DNA of 64,000 bases from positions 2,485,001 to 2,549,000 of the forward strand of contig CP029803.1 of assembly GCA_003226295.1 (NCBI GenBank), written 5' to 3'. The notes under the pieces were generated by a model that did no database searches, was not told the origin of the DNA, and saw only the letters and a program-made list of their open reading frames with translations. Source of the stretch: Candidatus Moanabacter tarae (lineage in GTDB: Bacteria; Verrucomicrobiota; Verrucomicrobiia; Opitutales; UBA2987). Below are positions 35,918 to 43,857 of this stretch, piece by piece; within the stretch, counting starts at the first letter, position 1; each line of letters opens with the position of its first letter. The translations under genes were made by a program, and so were the position numbers.

Positions 35918-37507
35918 CTACCACTCTTTTTCTGTCTTATACGGGTCAGGATCGTCGATCGAGTGCGTGAAGCGAAAGGAGAATAGTTCTGCATTTCGAA
36001 GATGTATTCGCAACTTCCGCCAATAGAGATCTTGCCCCCTCCCTGTCGGGATTCTAGGATCGCTCTTCCAGGTCATGGTATGGTGGGTAGAGTCCCCGAC
36101 GAAGGGATCGCACGCTTCCTTTGTGCAGGAACCAAGAACCTTATTATCCCGATCAAGGATCTCTATTCGGATGGAACCGTTTAAATAACAACGACCATTA
36201 ATCGCAAGCCGACTCCCCAAGCTAATGAGCGGACGTGTAATCACTATACCTTCTCGGTAGCGGTTGGCAAAAAGCCCGGCGTAGCCGTCTTTACGCATTT
36301 TTGCCAACCCCATACCGAAGGCTGCACCGCACCCTAGTGGGTCTTTTGCTTCCGGGTGATCGATGCCTTCACGCTGTCCGACTAACCACCAGTCATGATG
36401 GAAATCGGTGCCACTATAGTAAAACCATAGCTCCTCATCGACTTCGATTGGAGGGTTGACAATTGTTACCATGTGGGAATCCCAGCAGTTCTCATGGTTT
36501 CGAGCCAAGAAAGGTTGTCCCTTCATAGTTCGTTTCCATCGCAAACCATCGCGGCTGTGAAACAGCTGTACATCCATCACGTTATCAACGGCTTGAAAAA
36601 CACATAGAGGAGCAAGATATTGGGTGCCAATCCGATAGGGTACCATTCCATAGAAGGATTCATCGATATTATCCATGTCCTCGTCTGCTGTTGCCAATAG
36701 AATTGGTTCGCTCCAATGAAGGAAATCAGAACTTCGAATTTGCCAGATACGTCGTTGGGAGTATGTAGAAAAGTTGTCGGGTTCAAAGGGGCGTGAGAAT
36801 GTCTCATCGCGGTTGAAGCGGGTACGAGTTGCACCAGCTGTCATTAGGAAGTGTCGTGTGTAGGCAACATACTCTCTAGCTTCCCAATCATAGCCAACGA
36901 TATGGACATCACAGAGTCGAGGCCCAGCATTGCCTACGCAGGGAAGATCGTCGTAGATTTGCCATTGAATTCCATCTGGGGAATAGGCTGCTACGATCTG
37001 ACGGTTGTTATTTTGATCCCACATCCGAGTGAACAGCCCCTTAAAGCGCTCGGCTTCCGAGTTTGGAAAGGGATCTTCAACGACAGTGAGGCCGTGAGCG
37101 CCTGATTTGGAATTACCGAGAACGATATTGGTTTTATGATTGTTAGTGGAGGGTCGGTCGACCTCTGGCTTATCCCAAACTATACCGTTTGAACTTACCG
37201 CGTAGCACATTCGGCTCTCAAGCCCGAGTTGCATTTTACTACTATCGGGTTCTCCAACCAGGATTTCATACCAACACTTGAAGAGGCCGTCCTGAGTGTC
37301 ACGGATTACCGTGTAGTTAGCACAACCAAAGTAGGGCAACCCCTCCCAGTCTTCAGTTTTTTTGATCAGCGGACTTGTGTCGTAACGATCTGGGGTATGC
37401 CATAAACGGGTGACATCGGTCACGGATTCCAAGATTACGTTGTCTACGAAGATCTGGACCTTGTCTGCAATGTAGAGTTGGGTGCTGTCCTTAAAAAGTT
37501 CGTTCAT
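35918..37507 (-). CDS. Large five-bladed-propeller glycosidase-like protein, function unknown
   Basis: A 529-residue protein with repeated strands reading RMCYAVSSNGIVWDKP, VAAYSPDGIQW, IWQIRSSDFLHWSEP and QLFHSRDGLRWKR. Each blade has the S-x-D-G-x-x-W form seen in GH32/GH43/GH62-type propellers and related hypothetical proteins. The C-terminal about 90 residues (LAINGRCYLNGSIRIEILD...) look like a beta-sandwich. I cannot assign catalytic acids. No signal peptide. It may be a glycoside hydrolase with an unusual substrate or a non-enzymatic binder. The ATG at 37507 is the first in the frame. It is divergent from the PhyH gene at 37717. Confidence 0.72.
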   Translation of the reverse strand: MNELFKDSTQLYIADKVQIFVDNVILESVTDVTRLWHTPDRYDTSPLIKKTEDWEGLPYFGCANYTVIRDTQDGLFKCWYEILVGEPDSSKMQLGLESRMCYAVSSNGIVWDKPEVDRPSTNNHKTNIVLGNSKSGAHGLTVVEDPFPNSEAERFKGLFTRMWDQNNNRQIVAAYSPDGIQWQIYDDLPCVGNAGPRLCDVHIVGYDWEAREYVAYTRHFLMTAGATRTRFNRDETFSRPFEPDNFSTYSQRRIWQIRSSDFLHWSEPILLATADEDMDNIDESFYGMVPYRIGTQYLAPLCVFQAVDNVMDVQLFHSRDGLRWKRTMKGQPFLARNHENCWDSHMVTIVNPPIEVDEELWFYYSGTDFHHDWWLVGQREGIDHPEAKDPLGCGAAFGMGLAKMRKDGYAGLFANRYREGIVITRPLISLGSRLAINGRCYLNGSIRIEILDRDNKVLGSCTKEACDPFVGDSTHHTMTWKSDPRIPTGRGQDLYWRKLRIHLRNAELFSFRFTHSIDDPDPYKTEKEW

Positions 37508-37716
37508 GAGGCTTATTTTGGCCCTTCCAAATGAAGGGCGAACAGATGTAGAGTCTTAAAAAACAAGATCGTTTACAGAAAATGCATCTGCCAATTTAGA
37601 GCCAGATTAATCGGGGTTGAAATTTAATCTGCATAGTTCATATTCCCGTGTCCAGCGAAGTGCCAAAATTTCGTCTTACTACCCACATCAACTATATAAT
37701 CCCCAAACTAGTAGCT

Positions 37717-38556
37717 ATGACAGCAAATCGATTATCTCGAGAACAAAGTTCATTTTTCGACACATTTGGCTTTCTTTCCCTTCCCGGTTTCATGGCCGAT
37801 GACATAGGCGAAATAACTGATGCCTTTGAAGAGGTTTGGGCTGAGCGCGGAGGAGGGCATCATGGACAACCCCACGATGGCAAAAACAGATCCTGTATCG
37901 TCCCCTTCATAGACCAGCATGAACGGCTTTGTGCTCTCTTAGACGATCCCCGCATAGAAGGACTGTTGTGTGGTCTTTTAGGAGACGATTTCAACTACAT
38001 GGGCTCCGATGGCAATTACTACGCAGGCGATACGCAGTGGCACTCCGATGGTTACAAGAAAACTATACGCCATACAAAGATTGCCTTTTACCTTGATTCC
38101 CTTACAAGAGACACCGGATGTCTCCGAGTGATTCCGGGTAGCCATCGGCTTGGGGAAGGTTACTCCGAAGTCCTAGAAGGTGAGGTCCGTGATTCAGAAG
38201 ATCGTTGGGGTGTAAGAGGTGAAGAGGTTCCGGCTGTGGCCTTTGAAACGAAGCCAGGTGATATATTGATCTTTCAGCATAATCTGAAGCACGCTGCTTT
38301 TGGCGGTGGAGGACGACGTCGCATGTTTACCATCAATTGTTGCCAGCGGGTTGGAGAAGATCAGATCCATCTTCTAAAGGAGGATATTGCAGCCCGTGCT
38401 CGATTCTGGTTAGATCGAAACTATGGGGAGAAGATGATCGCGACGGCAAATGAGCGTCGGATGGTCCATTTGGAGCAAGTCATGGCGAATGACAGTCACC
38501 TGGCGGAACTTAGCGCTAGAAGTCGTGAGGAAATGCTGGAGCCATCTAGGGGATAG
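37717..38556 (+). CDS. PhyH-family Fe(II)/2-oxoglutarate dioxygenase
   Basis: A 279-residue PhyH enzyme with an intact triad: His109-Ser-Asp111 (TQWHSDGYK), distal His192 (HNLKHAAFGG) and Arg200-Arg202 for 2-oxoglutarate. CLRVIPGSHR is the core. The GGGGRRR turn after the distal His is a subgroup trait shared with several marine PhyH proteins. The ATG at 37717 is preferred over a GTG at 37648, because the family N-terminus (REQSSFFDTFGFLSL) begins just after it. It stands alone between two minus-strand genes. Substrate unknown. Confidence 0.9.
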   Translation: MTANRLSREQSSFFDTFGFLSLPGFMADDIGEITDAFEEVWAERGGGHHGQPHDGKNRSCIVPFIDQHERLCALLDDPRIEGLLCGLLGDDFNYMGSDGNYYAGDTQWHSDGYKKTIRHTKIAFYLDSLTRDTGCLRVIPGSHRLGEGYSEVLEGEVRDSEDRWGVRGEEVPAVAFETKPGDILIFQHNLKHAAFGGGGRRRMFTINCCQRVGEDQIHLLKEDIAARARFWLDRNYGEKMIATANERRMVHLEQVMANDSHLAELSARSREEMLEPSRG

Positions 38557-38653
38557 ATACATAATCAGAGATTTGAGGAACAGGAGACAAGACGGCCATC
38601 AATGGGCGCCTGAGGACCTTAGATTGAGCGTATTGAGAAATTTACAAAACTCG

Positions 38654-39589
38654 CTACTGGATTGCGATTTTCGCCAGGTAGATAGAAGTTTGACCTTCGT
38701 GGGAGGAATAGTAACTTACCCAGAGCATACCATCATGCCAGACCATGCCGGGGTACGAGCAATCTCCGCCACTGGGTAAGGCCAGTACCGGGGCATAACT
38801 GTTGCGGGTCATTTGTGCTAGGACGGTGATAGGTTTGCCGTCAGGCCGCATTCCTCGAGCAGAAGCCCAGAGAGAACGATTGGGAAGAAGGATAAAATTA
38901 GGGCCGCCAAGATCCGCTTCGAGTTGCGTAAACGACCAATTCGTATACGGCGGACGGCTTGTTCCAATCCAGTTGGGGCGAATAAGAGCAATCATCTCAT
39001 CATCGGGCATGATTCGGAGTGTCGTCTCGCTAACGGTCCAGGTATTATTGGGCAAGATGAATTCGGTGACCCACTCCCATTCGAGAGCATTTGATGTGCG
39101 ATAGAGAAATCCCCTCCGAGGATTGGTGCCCTCGCCGAGTTTAGATACGCAGTAGCCGATATTGTCCTTCCAAGTGACTCGCCATAGCCAGTGGTCCTCG
39201 GCAAGTAGTTTTTTATTAGGGGACCACGACCATCCATCATTGGAAAAGGCTACCCGGGGAGAACGCGTTTCCTTAACGTTGTTTTGGAGGGAGGTCCCCC
39301 CCATTAATAACAACAGGCGACCGTCAGGCATGATCGATATTTTGGGATCCCGCAGATCAATGCTATCTTCAGATAGTAGGGCTGTGGAGGTCCAGGAATC
39401 TCCATCGTTGGATACGATTACGCGGATCATTCCAATCGAGTTGTTATGGCCCGTCGCCTCCCGAAATGTGCACCACCATCTATCCTCGAACCGAATCAGA
39501 TCAGTGAAGGCGTTGTGTGGCGCGTGGCTCCAGATTTTCTTAACGGAGAGAATCCTGGGTTGTTTATGCGGAACCTGGGCACTGTTCAT
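38654..39589 (-). CDS. BNR/sialidase-like propeller protein
   Basis: A 311-residue propeller with Asp-box-like motifs VSNDGDSW and FSNDGWSW and blade strands ending in MPDGRLLLL and MPDDEMIAL. SHAPHNAFTDLIRFEDRWWCTFREA begins the first blade, where an Arg-bearing strand corresponds to the sialidase YRIP region but does not match it. True sialidase activity is unlikely to be inferable. No signal peptide. It converges with the PhyH gene at 37717 and lies downstream of an enolase-family gene on the same strand (174 bp). Confidence 0.78.
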   Translation of the reverse strand: MNSAQVPHKQPRILSVKKIWSHAPHNAFTDLIRFEDRWWCTFREATGHNNSIGMIRVIVSNDGDSWTSTALLSEDSIDLRDPKISIMPDGRLLLLMGGTSLQNNVKETRSPRVAFSNDGWSWSPNKKLLAEDHWLWRVTWKDNIGYCVSKLGEGTNPRRGFLYRTSNALEWEWVTEFILPNNTWTVSETTLRIMPDDEMIALIRPNWIGTSRPPYTNWSFTQLEADLGGPNFILLPNRSLWASARGMRPDGKPITVLAQMTRNSYAPVLALPSGGDCSYPGMVWHDGMLWVSYYSSHEGQTSIYLAKIAIQ

Positions 39590-39763
39590 CGGTAGAACTT
39601 AAAGTTACAGCAAGAATAAAGTACAGGTCTGTGAGCCACTAGCAATTAAGTTCCCCCTAGTTTGCTCTTTAGGAGAGGAATCTAAATAACTTTCAATCAT
39701 TGATGGAGGCATCGCTATCGAAGAGTGAAACCAAGAGGAAGTTTCTTTCAAAATGATTCACAG

Positions 39764-40945
39764 TTAAAACCCCCTTCGAACATAATCATCAGGGAAAAAG
39801 ATAGGCCGTACAACCTCGTGAGGATCAGCCTGTCTCGGCGTGCCGGCCGGGACTCGATACTCCATGATCGCATCTTCGTTGAGGTCAAGACCAAGGCCGG
39901 GAAGAGTGGGTATCTTAATCATGTCGCCATGAATTTCAAAAAGATGTGGTGTATTCATCAGCTGAAGTAGGGGTTCCCACTGTTCTTCTGGTCGAAATGG
40001 CGGGGTGATTACTGCCACTTCAAGCATTTTACAGCTTTTAATTGAGGCTGCTAACTGGATCACAGGAGCTAGAAGTAGGTGGTTAGCTCCGTGCATGATA
40101 AGGGGAACACGAAAACCTTCGGCGATTGCAGCAACACGATGGACTGTCATTATTCCACCGGAAAGGAACGCATCAGGTTGCCAGATATCAAGTGATTTAT
40201 GGGTTCCATAGCGGATGAAGGGCTCGAGACCGAAATCACGTTCGCCGGCGGTTATAGGAAGATCGACGGATTTAGTGAGCCGGGCATAGCCGTCAACATC
40301 TCCGTGTTCTAAAGGCTCCTCTAACCATTCTGCCTGGAGAAAATACAGGCAGCGGGCGATTTCGAGGGCTTTCTCAATATCCCAGAGGCTTCCTGAGCAC
40401 GAAGCCGTTCGATCGAACATGAATCGGACCTTATCAGGACCTCCCAAATGGTCGCGCAAATGTTGAAACATCTCAATCCTCTCGAATGGGTTGTCATCCC
40501 ATATCTGAAGTTTTATTGCACGGTACCCATTTTCCACGTATTTAATTACATCCTCCAGTTCCTGTTGAATTGGGGTCTTCTGTACAGCAGGCCAGCAAAC
40601 CGTGGCATACATTTGAATTTCCTGGCGGAAAGACCCGCCAAGCAGACGGTATATTGGTTGGTTAGTTGCTTTCCCGAGTAGATCCCAAAGAGCATGTTCA
40701 ACGCTTGCAGCGCGGCCTAATCCGTGGGCAACATACTCCCCAATCCGGAAAGGATCGTTACCAAGGAGCATAGGACGGACAAGTGAGTCGAGTAGAGTAT
40801 CGCGCACTTCACCTACTCCCCAGCCAGTCAGGTTTTCGTTGGTTTGTACTCGCACAAATCCGACTTCGCCGTATTTACCTGCACGCAGTTCATCGTCCGT
40901 ACATGGAACTTGGACTCGGATTGTATCGATGCTAGTGATTATCAT
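39764..40945 (-). CDS. Enolase-superfamily dehydratase/racemase
   Basis: A 393-residue MR-type enzyme. Lys145 (IKLQ; Gln147 replaces the second Lys), Asp178 (MFDRT), Glu209 or Glu210 (WLEEP), Glu235 (TAGERD), Asp258 (WQPD) and His285 (IMHGAN) form the metal site and the Lys/His-Asp bases. This is the most typical MR active site among the four paralogues and fits a sugar-acid dehydratase or an epimerase. ATG at 40945. It may share a transcript with the downstream BNR protein. Substrate unknown. Confidence 0.88.
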   Translation of the reverse strand: MIITSIDTIRVQVPCTDDELRAGKYGEVGFVRVQTNENLTGWGVGEVRDTLLDSLVRPMLLGNDPFRIGEYVAHGLGRAASVEHALWDLLGKATNQPIYRLLGGSFRQEIQMYATVCWPAVQKTPIQQELEDVIKYVENGYRAIKLQIWDDNPFERIEMFQHLRDHLGGPDKVRFMFDRTASCSGSLWDIEKALEIARCLYFLQAEWLEEPLEHGDVDGYARLTKSVDLPITAGERDFGLEPFIRYGTHKSLDIWQPDAFLSGGIMTVHRVAAIAEGFRVPLIMHGANHLLLAPVIQLAASIKSCKMLEVAVITPPFRPEEQWEPLLQLMNTPHLFEIHGDMIKIPTLPGLGLDLNEDAIMEYRVPAGTPRQADPHEVVRPIFFPDDYVRRGF

Positions 40946-41097
40946 ATGTTCGCTTTAAACTTTTTTCCTTAAAGTGAAGATATGCTAAGGATGCCTTACT
41001 TTCCTGCCACTCTCCAGATCTTAAAACTTCATCTACAATGGGTTGGCAACTCCAGAAATTTTGATTTCTTAGAACTCAATTTTGAGGTCAATATTTA
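40946..41097. other. Gap upstream of the enolase-family gene and a decayed frame
   Basis: Nothing certain is seen. It should hold the promoter for the minus-strand enolase-family gene. Confidence 0.3.
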
Positions 41098-41448
41098 ATG
41101 GGTAGCCGCCCTATATGCGGATTGAAAATCTTGATCCAGGAACAGAGTGTCTTCCTCGGAGTCGCTCGGTTCGATTGCACCTTGACCATGATTGGTACAA
41201 GCGGCCTTTACAAGCACGATAACACTATGAATCCGGGTTTCGGATTTCCAAACGAGGATGTTTTACCCATTTAGTCTGTTGCGGATAATTGGCGCTTGCC
41301 AGGGGCCTTGACAGCCGAGCAATCAGGTAAGCGTGTCGCGACTCGTGGAGCTAACCCGGGTCAAGATACTTTGGAGTTGTTGATAAAGGTTGACTTTCTA
41401 CAGTTGTCTCGGCGCAAACAGAGTCGGTATTATAGTGGAGTTTCGTGA
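41098..41448 (+). pseudogene. Possible decayed gene with one in-frame stop, family unknown
   Basis: A plus-strand frame runs for 116 sense codons from the ATG at 41098 to the TGA at 41446-41448, interrupted only by TAG at 41272-41274. The second half reads like ordinary protein (NWRLPGALTAEQSGKRV, GANPGQDTLELLIKVDF), and the first half contains HDNTMNPGFGFPNEDVLP just before the stop. I do not recognise the family. It fills most of a 603-bp gene-free stretch ahead of the 2-hydroxyacid dehydrogenase. Chance openness cannot be ruled out. Confidence 0.35.
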
Positions 41449-41548
41449 CCCTGATATTGACTGATGGAGCTACTGATTTCCCAGAGATAAGACTCGAAAA
41501 CTTTGAAGAGTCCATTTTAATTAGTGACAGAAATTGAGGAGACCCCCC

Positions 41549-42586
41549 ATGAGTAGAAAGATTGTGATTGGAATCACGCGGGAGTTTTTAAATGCGGAGG
41601 GCAACTTCGCTCTTCCTGGACCCGGACTAAAACTTTTCGACGAGATGCCAGGGGTTGAGTATCGGTTATTTAGCGAGGACCTTCCGGTAGTGACTCCCGA
41701 GCAGGTGCTCGGATGTGATATGGTTATTTCGGGCGGAATCCGATGGGAGAGCAGCTCCTTTGAAGGAATTGATCAACTCGTGGCGGTGCTCTATACTGGA
41801 GTCGGGTACGAGCATCTAGATCTTGATATTCTGACCGATGCCAACGTAATGTTTTGCATTGCGCCTGATGCGGTGCGCCGGCCAATGGCCTCGATTATCA
41901 TTACTATGTTACTAGCACTGACTTTACAGCTAATTAACAAGGATCGCATCACACGTGAAGGTCGTTGGGAGGAACAAGAACGATTTCGTGGTGAAGGTGT
42001 AACTGGCAAAACCCTCGGCTCAATTGGAGTAGGGAATATTGGCCATGAGATGTTTATGTTAGCTAAACCTTTCGGAATGCGGCATTTGGGGTGTGACCCC
42101 AATGTCACTCAGGAGGCGGTTGCCGAGGTTGGGGTTGAGTTAGTCGATTTGGGTCGTTTATTGGCGGAGTCTGATTTTGTGAATGTGAGTGTTCCACTTA
42201 GTGAGCAGACACGGCATTTGATTGGGGAGGCTGAACTGCAGAAAATGAAGCCTTCAGCTTATCTGATCAACACCTCCCGGGGTTCAGTTGTTGACGAGAC
42301 GGCTTTGATACGGTCTCTGCAAAGGGGCCAAATTCGTGGAGCTGGCCTCGATGTATTTGAACAGGAACCCGTAGATCCCGACAATCCGCTCCTGAAAATG
42401 GAGAACGTTGTCGTTTCCCCTCACTCTTTATGCCACACGGAAGAATTTTACATGAGAGCATGGACGGGAAAATTACAGCAGGCTAACCAAATTGCTCGAG
42501 GGAAGGTGCCTGATCATGTCGTCAATAGGGAAGTTCTAGATAAATTGGAGTTGCGGACGAAGCTTCGTAAATTTGGGGAAACTTAA
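41549..42586 (+). CDS. D-isomer-specific 2-hydroxyacid dehydrogenase
   Basis: A 345-residue NAD-dependent dehydrogenase of the SerA/hydroxypyruvate-reductase fold. GSIGVGNIG (157-165) is the cofactor loop, and Arg244 (NTSRGS), Glu273 (FEQEP) and His292 (SPHSLCH) form the catalytic set. There is no C-terminal ACT domain, so it is a short catabolic type, separate from the biosynthetic SerA at 55567. The ATG at 41549 follows TTGAGGAG. It would reduce or oxidise a 2-keto/2-hydroxy acid such as glyoxylate, hydroxypyruvate or a larger acid. It converges on the truncated PhyH gene. Confidence 0.9.
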   Translation: MSRKIVIGITREFLNAEGNFALPGPGLKLFDEMPGVEYRLFSEDLPVVTPEQVLGCDMVISGGIRWESSSFEGIDQLVAVLYTGVGYEHLDLDILTDANVMFCIAPDAVRRPMASIIITMLLALTLQLINKDRITREGRWEEQERFRGEGVTGKTLGSIGVGNIGHEMFMLAKPFGMRHLGCDPNVTQEAVAEVGVELVDLGRLLAESDFVNVSVPLSEQTRHLIGEAELQKMKPSAYLINTSRGSVVDETALIRSLQRGQIRGAGLDVFEQEPVDPDNPLLKMENVVVSPHSLCHTEEFYMRAWTGKLQQANQIARGKVPDHVVNREVLDKLELRTKLRKFGET

Positions 42587-42634
42587 AAACTCTCGTTGAG
42601 CTTGGCCAAATTATAAAACGTGAACTCTGGTTAA

Positions 42635-43297
42635 CTACACTTTTTTCTCTGGAACCTTCAGCTGAGTAAACTCGAAGTCGGGTCCTTTGGAGAAGGTGGC
42701 TCCGTAACCTAGTCCCCAACCGTGCGGGCCGTCACCAGCTTGATCCTCGGCCCAGGCCTTGAGAGGAACGCTATCCCAATCTTCAGTGAACCAATACTGG
42801 GACTCGGGTCTGGATGTGGGTTCGCTCCCGAGAGGATTTCCGTTATGTCCCGGTTCGGCGTGATCCGAAATGTACCAGCCAACTTTAAAATCTAGAAGTG
42901 GCATGACCCTGTCGACCGTGGTGCCGGCAAACTCTTCTTCGTAGACAAAGTGCCAGCCTAGTTTCAACTTTTTGGGATCGGAGCCTTCTTGCAGGGGCGC
43001 CGCGTAGTCGAAAATGGAGTCACGATTCTGGATGTTCCATCCTAACGCATCTACTACTAAGGGAAGGATCTTCGGATGGTCCAATAAGGCCAGGAAGGCT
43101 TCATGGCGTACCAGACCGTTGCGACAAGACACGCTTTCCTTAGATTCCACGCCTTTTTCCTGCCGAAGGTGATTCGCAACCTCGTCCATTGCGGACGATA
43201 TCCGCTCCAATTCCTCATCCACTAGGAGATTCTCCAGCACCGTCCAGCCCCAATCGTTGAGCTGGTGTACTTGTGTCGCTGTTATCGCAATAGTCAT
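42635..43297 (-). pseudogene. Internally truncated PhyH paralogue
   Basis: This 220-residue open frame matches the 312-residue PhyH protein at 19183 end to end except for an internal gap. The first 150 or so residues align (MTIAIT, LLDHPKILPLVVDALGWNIQ against LIDHSRMLPLVVDAIGWNIQ), then the sequence jumps to PLGSEP..VPLKAWAED, matching PLGSDP..VPLRAWAED. About 100 residues are missing, taking the GSHK core, the distal His and the 2-oxoglutarate Arg. In addition HPD is replaced by His-Phe-Val at 116-118, and the C-terminus is extended by some 30 new residues. The frame is open, so a product may still be made, but it cannot be a standard dioxygenase. Confidence 0.75.
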
Positions 43298-43472
43298 TAT
43301 AGAAGTCGTCCTGATTTGGTAAAACTTGGACAGTCCTCAACCGGGGGCAGGTAGCTTTCTGATTGGTCAAAAGTCAACGAGAAGATGTTGTTAAAAAGTT
43401 ACAATCCCGAATTGAATATAAGCTTGCTGGCTATCTATATTAATGTGAGCGTGCCCTTCCAGAACGGTGAGC

Positions 43473-43841
43473 ATGGAGGAAGAGATTGAGCTGGCTCGAA
43501 AGTATGTTAATCTTTCCAATCGTCATGAATTAGAAATGGTTTTTCGTATGTTCGATGAGAATGCGGTATATCATTCTAATTCCGTAGGCTCGTTCAAAGG
43601 CTTGGTGGCAATATCTACAATGATGCGGGAATTTTTCGCGCGGTATAAGGATGTCCATTGGGTGGTAGATAAGTACAGCGTCTCTAAAAAGGGAGGCGTT
43701 GAGTTCGGGTTTGTTCGACGTAGTTCCGACCCAGAGTCAGGCAAAGCAACAAGCGGAAGAGGGTGGGAGCGAATTGTTTTCAATGATACAGGCCTCATCA
43801 CGGAGATCGAGGTGGATACATTTAAATCCAGATCTTCATAG
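43473..43841 (+). CDS. SnoaL-like / NTF2-fold small protein
   Basis: A 122-residue cone-shaped alpha+beta-barrel protein. ELARKYVNLSNRHELEMVFRMFDENAVYHSN followed by FKGLVAISTMMREFFARYKDVHW is the typical helix-strand layout of SnoaL-like polyketide-cyclase/ketosteroid-isomerase relatives. No catalytic acid can be fixed, and the partner is unknown. ATG at 43473 or GTG at 43467 may be used. It is the last gene of the accessory stretch; its stop lies 16 bp from the parC stop. Confidence 0.75.
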   Translation: MEEEIELARKYVNLSNRHELEMVFRMFDENAVYHSNSVGSFKGLVAISTMMREFFARYKDVHWVVDKYSVSKKGGVEFGFVRRSSDPESGKATSGRGWERIVFNDTGLITEIEVDTFKSRSS

Positions 43842-43857
43842 TTCTAATAATGGGTGC

